From Cyclina sinensis (Eukaryota > Mollusca > Bivalvia > Venerida > Veneridae), in NCBI GenBank assembly GCA_012932295.1, contig JAAONU010000013.1:39570627-39634626 (forward strand): DNA of 64,000 bases, written 5' to 3'. Below are positions 32,043 through 44,229 of the stretch, one piece after another. The notes under the pieces were generated by a model. The model was not told where the DNA came from and did no database searches. It saw only the letters and a list, made by a program, of their open reading frames with translations. Within the stretch, counting starts at the first letter, position 1. The number at the start of each line of letters is the position of its first letter. The translations under genes were made by a program, and so were the position numbers.

Positions 32043-32384
32043 CAGGGTTCTACAAATTCTATAGTCTGACGTCCGGGACAGCTTTAAACTTGCTCTTGGA
32101 CATCTGACTGTGTACAAAAGTTTTGTCCTGGAGAACTCTAATTTCGACAGTCATAAATCTCAGATAACTGCTAAAATAAACAACCCACTTGAATAAAGAA
32201 CATGATGCAATCAATTACTAACCGATTTGCATTCGATAAAATAAAATGCCCAATTAACAAATAATGCTTTTCGAAAATGTTATACTTGTCGCTGGGACAT
32301 CTGACTTTGTTTTTGGGACAACTCTATTTTGCCATAGTCAGTTGTCCAGGACAACTCAATCTCAAAGAAATTTGTAGAGCCCTG
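32043..32384. mobile_element. Short hAT-like MITE
   Basis: The ends are CAGGGTTCTACAAATT on the left and the complement of CAGGGCTCTACAAATT on the right. CAGGG termini are typical of hAT elements. Inverted subterminal motifs (GGACATCTGACT, GTCCTGG/CCAGGAC) occur inside. It is 342 bp long with no coding capacity. No clear 8-bp target duplication was seen. Confidence 0.6.
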
Positions 32385-33086
32385 TATGGGTGTTTATGGT
32401 TTGTGTATAGATTGTATGGCATTTGATTATGAAGTATGGATCTGCCAAGGTTTTATATTGGCAATGTTCATTTTACAAACGAAAACCACTGAATTCTTTA
32501 GTAAATGTTATTTGATGGAAAAAAAAAACTGTTTCAGAAAATAAAATGTTTGATACCAGTCCTGCTGTATATTATTTTTGGTTTCAAATGTCAGATAATC
32601 TTACATTTTACAATGAAACTTTTATACCCATTTTGAGGACCAATAACTGACAGATTGCTCTAGTCTGTTTTGTATCTGACCCCAAAATGTGTGCAATCAC
32701 ATTATAAAGTTTGAAGTCTCTTTAACAAATGACTGTCAAGTTACATGGCGGAAATGGTTTTCAAAGTTCAGGTCACTGTGACCTTGACCTTTGAGCTACT
32801 GACTCCAAAATCAAATAAGGTCATCCACTCAATGTGGGAAATAATCATATTAAGTTAAACATTACGCAGCATTGTGATCCAAATGGGTTAAGTATTGTGC
32901 TATGCTAGAGCAAAGACGTACCAGCAGATTTGAGGATCAATGTCTAAGAATGTTTTATAGCATAAACAGAAAGCATTTAAATCTATTTTAAAACAATACT
33001 TCTGGTTAGCACTGAAAGACTTAAAGATTACATTGACGAATGACAATATATAGGTTCTTTTTGCCTGACGCTATTGAGACAAATCG

Positions 33087-33255
33087 GCTGCAGATTGTGG
33101 AAAAGATCTGGCATGCAGCCACACTTGTGGATGGTACCATTGAAAAGGAAAAAGGAAAGCAAAAAGGTTGCAGACTGTGGCAAAGATCTCACATGCAGGT
33201 ACCCTTGTTGGTGCTACCGTTGAAACAAAAAAAGGAAAGTGATCAATGTGAAGCA
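33087..33255. repeat. Tandem duplication of about 80 bp
   Basis: Two adjacent copies share GCAGATTGTGG/GCAGACTGTGG, AAAGATCT, CATGCAG, GGT(A/G)C(C/T)A and AAAAAGGAAAG. No protein-like signal remains on either strand. Confidence 0.55.
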
Positions 33256-33911
33256 TGTTTAAGCAGCAGTTTAAGTAAACCACTTTCAGGTTAACAGTTT
33301 TAGTATTGACAGTGGGTACTTAGAATTACTTGTTGAGACTCAAATTTACTAGAAAACTTAATCAGTAAATTATCATTAAGAAAAAACAACCCTGAGACTC
33401 TGAAAATTGAGAAAAATAATGCAGTGGTGTACACGTTCTTGAACATTGATATTAAGAAATTCATATCATTTCAGAAAGGAAATTCGAGCAAACTGCTCAC
33501 TGGGTATAAGAGTACAGGATCAGTCTTTGTTTTCATTTTTGTTTGATCGTATTTTTTGGTTTTTGATATGTTTTTTTGTTTTTTTGTTTTGTTTTGTTTT
33601 TTGGGGTTTTTTTTATTGCTTATTATTGCCTTATTTGTAACTGCTACCATATTTAAGAAATAAAAACTAAATCATTGAACATTTTTTTTTATTTTGCTGC
33701 AGCATCATTATAAATTCATATAATTGATTTTGATGCTTTCTCAGTCTATAAATAAATGTTTTAACATTTTACAGGATTATTTAATACAATTGTTTAGATG
33801 ACTGGTTTAATTAATAATGGTTAATTACTTGGTTAAATAATCTAACTTAAAAAATATAAGAACACTGGCAATGTAAAATATTGTTCATTGTGGTACAGGA
33901 GAAATACTACT

Positions 33912-34819
33912 GGAATCCGGGTCAGCTCGGCCCTAAAACGTACTCGGCCCCCGAGTCAGCTCGGCCCTATTCCAACTCGGCCCACTTTTCAGTTATTAAT
34001 ATTTAGGTTTGTGTTATCACTATTTATTGTAATTATTGTAATTATTTATAATACACGGATTGACAGTTTCCGAACTAGCAGCAGACAGGCTTTTCTTATC
34101 TGTAGAATTGCGAGTAAAGATAACCGATTGTGTATCTCACTGTATTTCTGACTCGTGGTAGGTTTAACCGTAAATTTAAATACCTTCAGTGTCAAACAAT
34201 GTGTTGAAATAAACACTGAGAGGAACCTAAGATCACCAGCTTTTAACTGATGTAATAAATTTTAAAATCGGACATTTAAGAGGTTGTTTCTTTTTTTATG
34301 AAAATCTTAATTCTAAGCTTTTGACAATTACAAACAAATTAAATGGAATTGGTAAAAGACATTAAAGGGACTCCTATTGTCACGGGCTATTATTATCAAT
34401 CAGTGTGTATGTTAAGGATACCGATTAATTAGGTGATAATTATGATTGACGCATTCATTTAAATTTGATTAGTGACCACCTGCAATTAATTAGAAGCTTA
34501 ATATGATATTAAGTAAACACGTTTTTGTTTCATATTTTTTTGAATATTACTTTACAAACAAAATGCATCTAAGGAAACACATTTTTATTAGATCTATATT
34601 AATTTTATCGAATCTGAAAGACAAATAAATAACATTTTTTTTCTAAATATACTTTATTTCGGCAGAAGTACAATGTATAATTATTTAATAATAAGATATT
34701 TCTTATTATTCATTTACCTTAACAACATGCAAAGCTAAGTTAATACGTTATATATATTTTTTAAAGTGGGCCGAGTTGACCCATGCCGAGTTGGTATAGG
34801 GCCGAGTTGACTCGTTTCC
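33912..34819. mobile_element. Non-autonomous TIR element with 8-bp target duplication
   Basis: The direct repeat ATACTACT flanks the element exactly (33904-33911 and 34820-34827). Ends are inverted: GGAATCCGGGTCAGCTCGGC on the left and GGAAACGAGTCAACTCGGCC read inward from the right. Subterminal CTCGGCCC motifs recur several times on both sides. An 8-bp duplication fits hAT, Merlin or P superfamilies, and I cannot separate these without the transposase, which is absent from the 908-bp element. Confidence 0.85.
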
Positions 34820-34827
34820 ATACTACT

Positions 34828-37800
34828 GATAACCTGCAACTAACCAGACTTAGCAAAGATTGTATAGAAGATAAAACACCATAAACATAATAGGGGTCAT
34901 AGTCAGGGTAAAATTACAAGTCATGCTGAGGTGCTAATTGACAGAATTGACAGACGGACGGACGCCCAGGACCATAACATAATATGCCCCTTTCGGACAT
35001 ATAACAACACATCGCATGTTGAGTATCAGATAACTATGTGGGAAAAACGTCTTGTGCCGCGCTTGTGTTAAGTGTTTGAAAATCAAATTTTCAATCCTCT
35101 CATCTTAAAAAGTTTTGCCAGGCAGTTTACAAAAGTAAAAAACACCTAAGCTTCTGCTCGATTTGTTTTTTAACTTAGATAACGTGAATAAAAGTATGAA
35201 AAGGGAAGAAAAATACTCACAAATTTGGTTTGTTTTTTGTTCGCCAATGGCACATTGAAGAAACATCCGGTCGAATTCCCGCGAATGGTTACTTCGAACT
35301 CTGGTCAACTCGCGCCGAATCAAGTCGCCCCAGGTAAAACTCGTCCCAGTTTTTGTCAAGACGCCCCATATATAAAAATATATAGAAATCAATAATGACC
35401 TATTATAACCTTTTGTCAGGTAGAGAATATGCATTTGGATGAAAGATAAAAGAAATATTCTTTTGGCTATTTTAATAGTGTTATTTCGTATTTAAATTGT
35501 TTACATATATATATTCTTTTTAAATGAAAATTAATGCAAAAATTTAAGTAATATTATATTTGTCACATACTAAAAATATTATTTTAGGTTTTATCGTTCT
35601 TGGGTATTTTTTCCGTTCAATAGTATGTAATAAACATTGATTTATAAACAAGATTTTAAATGATTGGCTTTGTTCTATGACTAGTACTGTTTATTTGCCA
35701 ATTTACGCAATAAAGTTATACAAACAGTGTCCTCTTTTTTGTATTTTACTGCCTTTCTACATAATATCAGATTAATGAGGATTCTTGATTTATCTAATCA
35801 TTCTGCTTGGATTGGTAATTATCAGGACTGTTGTGCATTTGAACCGCAATGGCAATACCCAAAGGCAAGTGCAACACATCGCCGGAAAGCAGGAGGCCCT
35901 GAGTAGTGAAATGATTTTTTAATACTTATAAAATAACTTACAAGCACATGCGTAGGGAAAGATGGGATTTGCCTAGAAGTTAGAATGTACTTTAACAGAC
36001 CTTAATAAGTCCACATTATTTGAGCATATGTTGTATATAATCCACAAATCACGCACAATTCTGCATGTATCAAAAAAATAAAGCAAGCCCATGTTAAATT
36101 CCTAGGATTAATCAGTTAAAACTGCAATCTCGCATTCACGTGTTTTTCCTGCTATTGGTATTAATAGGACACTGTTTACCTTTAACCGCGGGGGCGGTAG
36201 AAGGTAGGTGGGGAGGAGGTATTCAACATGTATCATTGAATTTAATGTGTCTCAATTATCATAGTTTTGTTTCTTGCGCAAATGTCAAGTTCTGCGAGCT
36301 GTCGAAAGTTGTTCTTATTTGTACTACATGGGCGAGTAAGACCGCTTTATGTATATAAGTGCCATTGGTGGATCACTTTTGGCTCATATATCTAGCTTTG
36401 GGTCCTATTTTTGCCGTTCTGATCATTTATTCTTTTAGAATAAATTAGTTAATAGGCACATTGACTGATGACATCACAAGCACCTGTTACCAAAATATAG
36501 CTGAACTACTGGTTGGCAAAGAGAACCAATATTTATATACATTTGGTGGCAGCAGAATTTTTAACTTTAGATAACTATTTTCTTTGTCAGCCCAATTTTA
36601 AGATTCTTATATCATTTGAAAGCTCTTTAAATTCATATTTTGAAAATATAAGCAGATTTTGAATTTTTGCTTTTAAAAAAGAAAACTAATTTATACCTGT
36701 CATTTCAGCATTTTTCTAGCAGCTCGATCAGATGCACCATGTTTAACCATTTACAAATAAAAAAGTAAACAGTTTTGACAAATATTTTTTAAATATGTAA
36801 AATATGAGTTTACAGACCTTTTAAATGATATAAAATATTGAATTATTTAATGAAAAATGACTTTGTAACTGTAATTACAAAATTTCTATGTTATGCATTT
36901 TTATCAACCGCCATGTTTTTGCCAACCTTCGAAAAGTTACCTGTATCTCTTATCAGTTACTTGTTACTATTAATAGATTTCAAAACAATAACAGTCAACG
37001 TTCCTATAAATCCTGCTCTTTTTCTTTTCATTTCTTGAACAAGACCCCGTCTCTAGACTGATCTATTTTCTTTCCCAAGTTGTCTTTCTATGTTGTTCTG
37101 CTTTCGGAGCCCTCCCTGCTTTATCGAACAATCTTCTTGGAATAAAGGTCAATCAAGAGCCAGATGCCGAGTTTCGTACAGTCTTTGTTTATGCCATCCC
37201 GGCCAAAGTCTGCTTTCGAAGGTGGCGTTTAATTTACCTCTCTTTAACATAATGCTTTGTACGTAATAGTTTGCTTTTCGAAGAATTTGTTTCCATTTTT
37301 CTTCAGTTCATTCTCGCCATACATTTAGCGTAATATTAACTTGTAATTTTAGATTTGGTCTCTTCGGTATATATAGAAGAGACTTAATAAACTCACACCC
37401 TTTGCCCACGCAATTTGCGTTTGTTTTATATTTTTCTTAGTGTACTAACTCTAAAAGTTTATTAAAGCTGCCTACTTTATTCATAGAAGCTTTGTAGAAA
37501 AGGCCATTTCACCTAGCGTGCACGTTAAGTAAATCCTAAAATAAAAACATTTTACATGTTTAACGACCAATTTTTATTGCAATGAAAAATGCCGTATTTT
37601 CGTAATAAGTCACTTAAAGAATAAGCAATCACATTTTGACAGTTCACAAAGTTTATTACTCATTATTCAGTTTATTTTCATTTCTGTCAAACATTAGACG
37701 ACAGTGTGCACCAGTAGCCGTTTGAAAGCATTTCTTGTTCATGGCTAACATACTCCCTGCACAAAACTTTTAATTCACAGTCATAAAGAAAAAGACAAGA

Positions 37801-37939
37801 GCGATCAGTGATCACATGTGTCGCCTAATGATAGCCAATTAAGCAGTTGTATTGAGGGGTGATTGGACAGTTTGTTGGAAATGTAAATTCAGCTACCAAT
37901 CAATCCGGTAACATTTCATTCATATTGCAATAGTAATAT
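34828..37939. other. Gene-free stretch
   Basis: No supported gene. It includes a dispersed repeat tail (about 34950-35005) with GGACGGACGCCCAGGACCAT and a short segment near 35260-35370 with ACTCGCGCCGAATCAAGTCG and GACGCCCCATATATA that resembles a dispersed repeat end. Confidence 0.5.
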
Positions 37940-38612
37940 AAGAGAAGTAGTCCGGACAAACTTTAAAAATGAAAAATCATTAAAGGGGCATAACTCTGAC
38001 AAAAATCACCGAACTGGAAAATGTCGACGACATGCACAGCTAGACTAGATACTGATCATTCCTGTAAAGTTCTGATGAAATTGCACCAGTAGTTTTTGAG
38101 CAAATTTTGTGACGGACGGACAGACGGACATACAGACGACGGAGAAGTGATCCCTATATGTCGCGGCTCCTTTGAAGCATGTCACAGCTACTGTGTAGCA
38201 GGCGACACAAAAATCATTAACGGGCCAAAACGCCTTTTTTATTCAAGGGCCAAAAATTATTCAACCAAAAAAGTCGTTATATTTACGCAAGTACTTGAGG
38301 TACCGATCAATCCTGTAACATTTCATTCAAGTCGCTTTAGTAATAGAAAAGAAGTAGTCCGGACAAACTTTAAAAATGAAAAATCATTAAAGGGTCATAA
38401 CTCTGACAAAAATCATTGAATTAGAAAATGCCGACGACATGCACAACTAGACTAGGTACTTGTCATTCCTGTAAAGTTTGGATGAAATTGCACCTGCAGG
38501 TTTTGAGTAGTCCGGGCAAGTTTTGTGACAGACAGACAGACCGACGGACGGACAGACAGACGACGAAGAAGTGATCCCTATATGTCGCAGCTACTTTGTA
38601 GCAGGCGACAAA
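37940..38612. repeat. Direct pair of a dispersed repeat
   Basis: Two copies, about 37940-38215 and 38310-38612, share AAGTAGTCCGGACAAACTTT, CATTAAAGGG(G/T)CATAACTCT, CGACGACATGCAC and GACGGACGGACAGAC, ending in GTGATCCCTATATGTCGC and GTAGCAGGCGACA. Confidence 0.75.
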
Positions 38613-38798
38613 CAAATAAATGGTTATATAAACAACATTCCTTCGGAAAATATCTAGTCTTTTGTTCAGAGACTTAGCTGTCCCAAACGATTAATGTACA
38701 TTGTTGTAAATTAGCGTTTGTAATGCGTTGTTAAGAATCTGTTCTGTAGTATTTTGATATTTAAAAATACTAATTTCGTCTAGCAACATCATATTTCA

Positions 38799-38932
38799 TG
38801 CGTTAAAAATATCTGTTGAATTAAGCACATTGAGTTCACAGATTTCCTTTAATTTAGACTTGTTTGTCACTCTGTTGAGACCATGACGTGCACAGTACTC
38901 TTGAAAACCTTGTCGGATATTTGAAATGGTTG

Positions 38933-38967
<35 letters not shown>

Positions 38968-38968
38968 G
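38799..38968 (-). other. Orphan protein-like fragment beside a poly(T/A) tract
   Basis: Between a 29-base A tract on the plus strand (about 38939-38967) and a stop near 38799, the minus strand reads NSTISNIRQGFQEYCARHGL then NRVTNKSKLKEICELNVLNS and TDIFNA. It looks like real coding sequence but has no start, no neighbours and no recognised family. It could be a lone exon or a retro-inserted fragment. Confidence 0.25.
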
Positions 38969-39664
38969 AGAGAGTTTTGTCATCCAAAATCCAAATAAAC
39001 AAATATAATTTATAAGTAATTAAAAAGCAAGGGACTACGACTTAGCCCCTGTGGTACATCTTTATATCTTTATTATTATTTCAGCCAAATTACTTCTATT
39101 AAAATCGACACACTCTTTATTTCGTGTCCTCTTCAAGAAAGATATACTTTAAGTTTATTGGGTGGAATGTGGGGCAAACAGCTACAAGCTTTTGATTGCT
39201 CCCTTAAAATAGATGTTTTACATTCGTATGAGTCAAGAGCTGATTTCCTATCCCGAAGAAGTTTCAGAAGTGTACGCTGGCATCCATGCTTTTTCCAAAA
39301 CACACAAAACTGAAAAATTCTCATAACCTATCATTAATTTTAATAGCTTTAAAAGTCTTTGTTGGTACAGACAAAAATACTTATATTTCTATAGCAAAAC
39401 TTTAAGAAATTAAACATTTTTTATCAACTGGGGATGACCTTTCTGTCTTGAAATATTGATTGTGTTATTTCAAGTAGGAAAATAAAATAGCCATCCAAAA
39501 GTAGGTTTTCCTAGTTTAATATCTAGTAAACAATTTATAGTAAAAGAATTGCAAATTATCCATTGAGAGTTTCAACTTCAATGATTAATGTGTAAAGTCT
39601 TATTCTTGGTGACATGCAGGCACACATTTTTTTTATCATATCTATATACCATGCAATTCTTCGT

Positions 39665-39790
39665 AATGCTGCTAGTTGGCACACCGACCGGCCACAGTTG
39701 TGCTGCTCCTAGTGGGATCAAACCTCAGTCCACCGACTCTGTAGGTAGACGCTATAACCAATACAACCCTGGTACCGAGACGTATTGGAG
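39665..39790 (-). repeat. tRNA-derived SINE-like segment
   Basis: Read on the minus strand it contains an A-box-like GGTTATAGCGTCTACC and a B-box-like GAGGTTTGATCCC with tRNA-like spacing. It cannot fold as an intact tRNA. It overlaps the outer flank of the inverted-repeat region at 39864. Confidence 0.4.
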
Positions 39791-39863
39791 TCGCAAAAGC
39801 ACGACAGAGTCGACATCAAAAATCAATTTTTGTTTCAAGAATGGGTATTTCCTTGTATTTATA

Positions 39864-41575
39864 TGGAACAGAATTACTGCATTTATTCCATCTTGCTTGG
39901 TGACATTGGTTCTTATATTATGCTTCTTTCAACTTGCTTGGTGACATTTGAACTTGAATTATGCTTGATTTTATCTTGCTTGTCGACATTGGTATTACAT
40001 TATGCTTGATTCCATCTTGCTTGATGACATTGGAACTTGCATTATGCTTACCGGTAATTTCATCTTTTTATTTCATTGGAACTTAGATTATGTTTAACTG
40101 TATCACTGATTAATGGCCTTTGAACTTGCATAATAACGCTTAATTCAATCTTGCTTTGTACAATTTCATCGTTTTTTGTTCTATGTTGGAATAATCAAAA
40201 TACGATTTCACATAGCTTAATGTATCACCCAACTTTCTTCATGCTCTATTCAAACTATTTAAGGATAAGTGCTTTTTGCATGTTTGTCATTTGAAGTTGA
40301 CTATATTTTAGTGTGATTCCTTAGAACTTCGCTCATTTCTATAATCAAGTGTTTATGCTGTATGAAGCTTGGTGTCTGATGCTGTTTTAATACATACGTT
40401 TTTATCATTTGAGCAACTGACATTGCATATTAATCATTGTCTGACTAATTTTTGTATATAAATTTCGAATTCATGTTGCATTGTTAACAGTTAGGGGCGA
40501 GAACTCTACTATTAAGAAGATCGACAGAAAATGTCCGCCTCTCATCGGAATATTCCTTAAAGAAACTTTACGGTACTTTAATTTAAAAAGCTTTTTACAA
40601 TAGCTCTGAGCAGTTTTTGTAAATGAAACTTGACGAGCGTGGTCAGCAATCCAATTATTCAGCATCGTCGGAACCCACGGTACACATTCCGTATAAACTA
40701 AATTATACCGTATTTATAAACTGGCTTACCAAGGGTGACTATTTAGCAAGTGGAAATAAACACTAAAGTAAAAATCGTTCTCAAGGTTGTAGCGTTTAAG
40801 GATAATCCATTTATATGATTTAGTCGAAAAGTTTGGTATGCAACAAAATATTGAAATAAATATCAAAACTTTGTGAAAATCTAGTCGCAAAATAGCGGGA
40901 CCAGCCGGAAAATAACGGGATGTACCGACAAAACGCCATCTGTTGTCATAATATGAACTCAAATATTGCAAATCGCATTATGTTTACTGCTTAGTGCTTA
41001 CCGTAAAGTGAATACTTCGTTATTGGTATCGTTGTCATTCTCGTGTTCGGTGCGTAGTGTTTATAAAAAATGTGTTGAATGAATGCATTGAAGAATAAGA
41101 ATGCTAAGACAAGAAATAATCGCTGAGCACAGACCAAGATTAATTATTATTGATGAAATAGGTTCGATACACGTAGGTAGATGATACGCATATAGACATT
41201 CTGCAAATTAAGGTAACTGAAGGGAACGTAACATTTTACATAAAGTAATATTAATAGCAAGAAATTAAAGAATATTCGATAGAACTCCGAACATATTGCG
41301 TTGTCAGTAAAGAAAGCCGCAATTAAACATACTTAGTATAGCATATTGCATAAATTATGTCGGAGAGGAGAAAACGAAGTTGCAATGAAATAATAGCGCA
41401 TTCAGCTACCATAAAGCATAATGTTATTCAGCAAAATATAGGTTTCCAATGCCATAAAGCAAGATGGAATCAAGCATAATGCAAGTTCCAATGTCACCAT
41501 GCAAGATGTAATGAGCATAATGTAAGTACCAATGTCACCATGCAAGATGGAATAACTGCAGTAATTCTGTTTCAT
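39864..41575. mobile_element. Inverted-repeat-bounded element with subterminal tandem motifs
   Basis: Left end text AACAGAATTACTGCA...TTATTCCATCTTGC reappears inverted at 41532-41572 with few changes. Inside the left end, a unit of about 45 bp (TCTTGCTTGGTGACATTGG then TTATGCTTGATT) repeats about four times (39885-40055), and the right end has two inverted copies (41450-41550). The 1.7-kb interior has no protein-like frame. The class is unclear: long subterminal arrays with inverted ends occur in foldback-type and some hAT elements. Confidence 0.55.
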
Positions 41576-41610
41576 ACATTTATCACGAACCGATATTTTT
41601 TTTTAAATTG

Positions 41611-42270
41611 GCATTATTTCGCCATTCGATATCTTTAATACCGTGTTAAATGATCAAGACTATATTTTGTCTTGGTTTTCTTTCGAGAGGCGTTGAATTG
41701 ATACTTAACACTTTGTTTGTATAGGGAAACTGCTTGAGTATTTATAAAAGAAATTAGATGCAGCAGGAAATATGTTGACTTCTACTGGATGTCGCTCATT
41801 TCCCATCAGATATGAGATCTAAAATGACGAAACATTCTAAAATTTAAAAGTAAAAGACATATTACTTGAAACGTAAATCTATACCAACCATTTGATTCTA
41901 AAACAAGAAAGATATTATATGACAGCGTTAACCCCAGCTTGCATTATTATTTCGCCATTCGATATCTTAAATACCGTGTTAAAAGATCAAGACTATATTT
42001 TGTCTTGGTTTCTTCAGAGATCCGTTGAATTGATAGTTAACACTTTGTTTGTATAGGGAAACTGCTGGAGTATTTATAAAAGAAATTAGATGCAGCGGTA
42101 TATATATTAACTTCTACTGGCCGTCGCACATTTTCCATTAGATATGAGATCTTGAACGACGAAACATTGTAAAATTTATAAGTAAAAGACATATTACTTG
42201 AAACGTAAGTCTATACCATTTGATTCTTAAAGAAGAAAGATATTAGATGACAACGTTAACTCCAGCTTGC
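41611..42270. repeat. Tandem duplication, 330-bp unit x 2
   Basis: Copies 41611-41940 and 41941-42270 share most of their sequence, including TTTCGCCATTCGATATCTT, GATCAAGACTATATTTTGTC and CCAGCTTGCATT. Small substitutions and a few indels separate them. No coding capacity. Confidence 0.85.
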
Positions 42271-43139
42271 ATTGTCGGCTCAGACGTGCACGTAAATAAC
42301 ATGCAATAGGTGACTGAGGTCCTGTTATATTGTATATTCATTTGCATAACTAGAAAATTGCGTTTACATTTCATTTGTCTGTTACCTCAAGGTAGAAGTG
42401 GTGTAAAGAACTCGTTTGCACCCCCTCGGTTAATTGATGTGTTGTAGGTCAATGTTATAATGGCAAGTATAGGCAGAAAGTAACATGTTAAAGAAAACAT
42501 GTCAAATATGAAAAATATTAACTTCAAACCTTGCCTGATTCTATACATCTGTCAATCAAAGAGATAAACATTTTAAGGTGATGTTTTCTTAGTCTGACTC
42601 TAAAATACTGTGATGCAGCCTGGAATCATTTACAGTAATGAAACAATACTGGTACATCAAATAGTAAGAACTTTTGAAATAGTTGTAACAATCATGCCAC
42701 TAACTTACCCTAATCAGGGATAGATATGAAGGTCAATTTTGAAATGTACCGCTAGGGATCCTTATAAGCTTTCATTAGTTTCATCTTTACTATGATCTTA
42801 GCATTTAGGCAAAATAGGAAAGAGGTTTACCATGCATTTTTGGAAAATATAATTACTTTAATTGTTGATTCTAAATTTTAATTTATTTATCATGTTTAAG
42901 GGCTTCATAACATTCGTAATATATTCGAAAGGAACGAAATTCAGCAATACACAAATAAAAGGTAGTTCTGTAAAGGCAAAACTAAACAAACAAACACCAA
43001 AAAGAGCAGAAAAAATAAATAAAGAGCAAAAACTAATAAAAAAAGCCAACGACTATAAGTGGAAAGGTCTTTTACTAGAAAGTAGGCGCATGCAACCGAA
43101 GTATTTATATTTCGTCAGTTATTCAACAGAGTTTTTACA

Positions 43140-43530
43140 CAAAAACAAGGACTGTCACTGTAAGATGACAATGCCCCGAAAACGGTACTTTGACCTTTGA
43201 GCTGAGGACCAGTCATTCAGGGACAAAGGTCAAATAAATATAGGTCAGTGGGAAGGTCTTGTCCAAAGGGGTGTTGTGTCCAAGTATGAAGTAAATCCAC
43301 AATAAGGAAGTTATGGCCAATGTTTAAGTTTTTGGACAATTGGATCTTCAAGGTGAAGGTCATTCAGGGGTCAAAGGTCAAATAAATATAGGTCTTGTCC
43401 AAAGGTGAGTTATGTCCAAGTATGAAGTAAATCCACTTTTTAATAGGAAGATATGGCCAATGTTAAAGTTTTCGGACGGACTGACGGACGGACACTTCAA
43501 AAACTATATGCCTTCTTTCGGGGGCATAAA
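43140..43530 (+). repeat. Copy of the CTGTCACTGTAAGATGACAA repeat family
   Basis: It matches the family at 17855-18535: the same head, GGTCAGTGGGAAGGTCTTGT and GTGTCCAAGTATGAAGTAAA blocks, and a GGACGGACTGACGGACGGAC tail. It has about two units. Confidence 0.75.
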
Positions 43531-43978
43531 AATCAAATTTGCGTTAAATTTTACTTTTGTTTTCATCATTTCGTAAATTAAAACTCTGAGTGATAACAGA
43601 TACCAAGGCAACGATAATAAGAAAGTGCGATTCTATATTATCACACTGAAGGATAATCATCACCTTAGCAGAAGACAAGACAAGAAGAAGATTAAATGTC
43701 CTCATTTTACATTTACTGTATCATTACGAAGGAGTAACTGTTGTTTGGTTTTCTTTCTATTGTGGTAAAGGTAAGTACATTAATTTCATATCAAATTGAT
43801 TCTCATAAATGTTTTGACAGTGAATATATTTTGAAAACGCTTCAACCCTAATGGCTATTTTAAACATTTATTAAATAAATGTAAAAGAAATACAACCAAC
43901 AAATATATAGATGAAATAATGAAAGTGTGAATTACATCAGTTCTAACCTTTTTCTATATTTTTGTTCACAAATTTCTT

Positions 43979-44014
43979 CGTGTGTGTGTGTGTGTGCGTG
44001 TGTGTGTGTGTGTT
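43979..44014. repeat. (TG)n microsatellite
   Basis: A run of about 17 TG dinucleotides with a single CG interruption. Confidence 0.9.
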
Positions 44015-44229
44015 TTACAGAATATTGAATAGAGCGCATGTCAAATGTTTAATGTTAAAGAAAACAGGGTGCTTGCGCACGATGGACTGGTTGAGTATGT
44101 ATTTTTCTTTTGCAGTTAGTTTTTTATGTTCCGCGTTGTTTCTATCTTCCATGAATATAACTGTGCAAGGCCTGTTTATTAGTTTAGTTTACATGTTTTA
44201 TTTCTCATTTGATTTTAAGCACTCTTTTA

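Noticed and set aside
35105..35434. 109-codon minus-strand open frame
   Set aside because: It overlaps a dispersed repeat-like end (ACTCGCGCCGAATCAAGTCG). No protein family resemblance.
36140..36358. 72-codon frame starting like a signal peptide (MFFLLLVLIGHCLPLTAGA)
   Set aside because: It is short and isolated, with no poly(A) or splice signals; likely chance in T-rich DNA.
38939..38967. Poly(A) tract as proof of a full LINE or SINE insertion
   Set aside because: No target duplication and no recognisable element body upstream could be found.
42862..43200. 112-codon plus-strand open frame
   Set aside because: It runs into the dispersed repeat head (CTGTCACTGTAAGATGACAA) and has low-complexity Lys/Asn content. 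No splice or poly(A) support.
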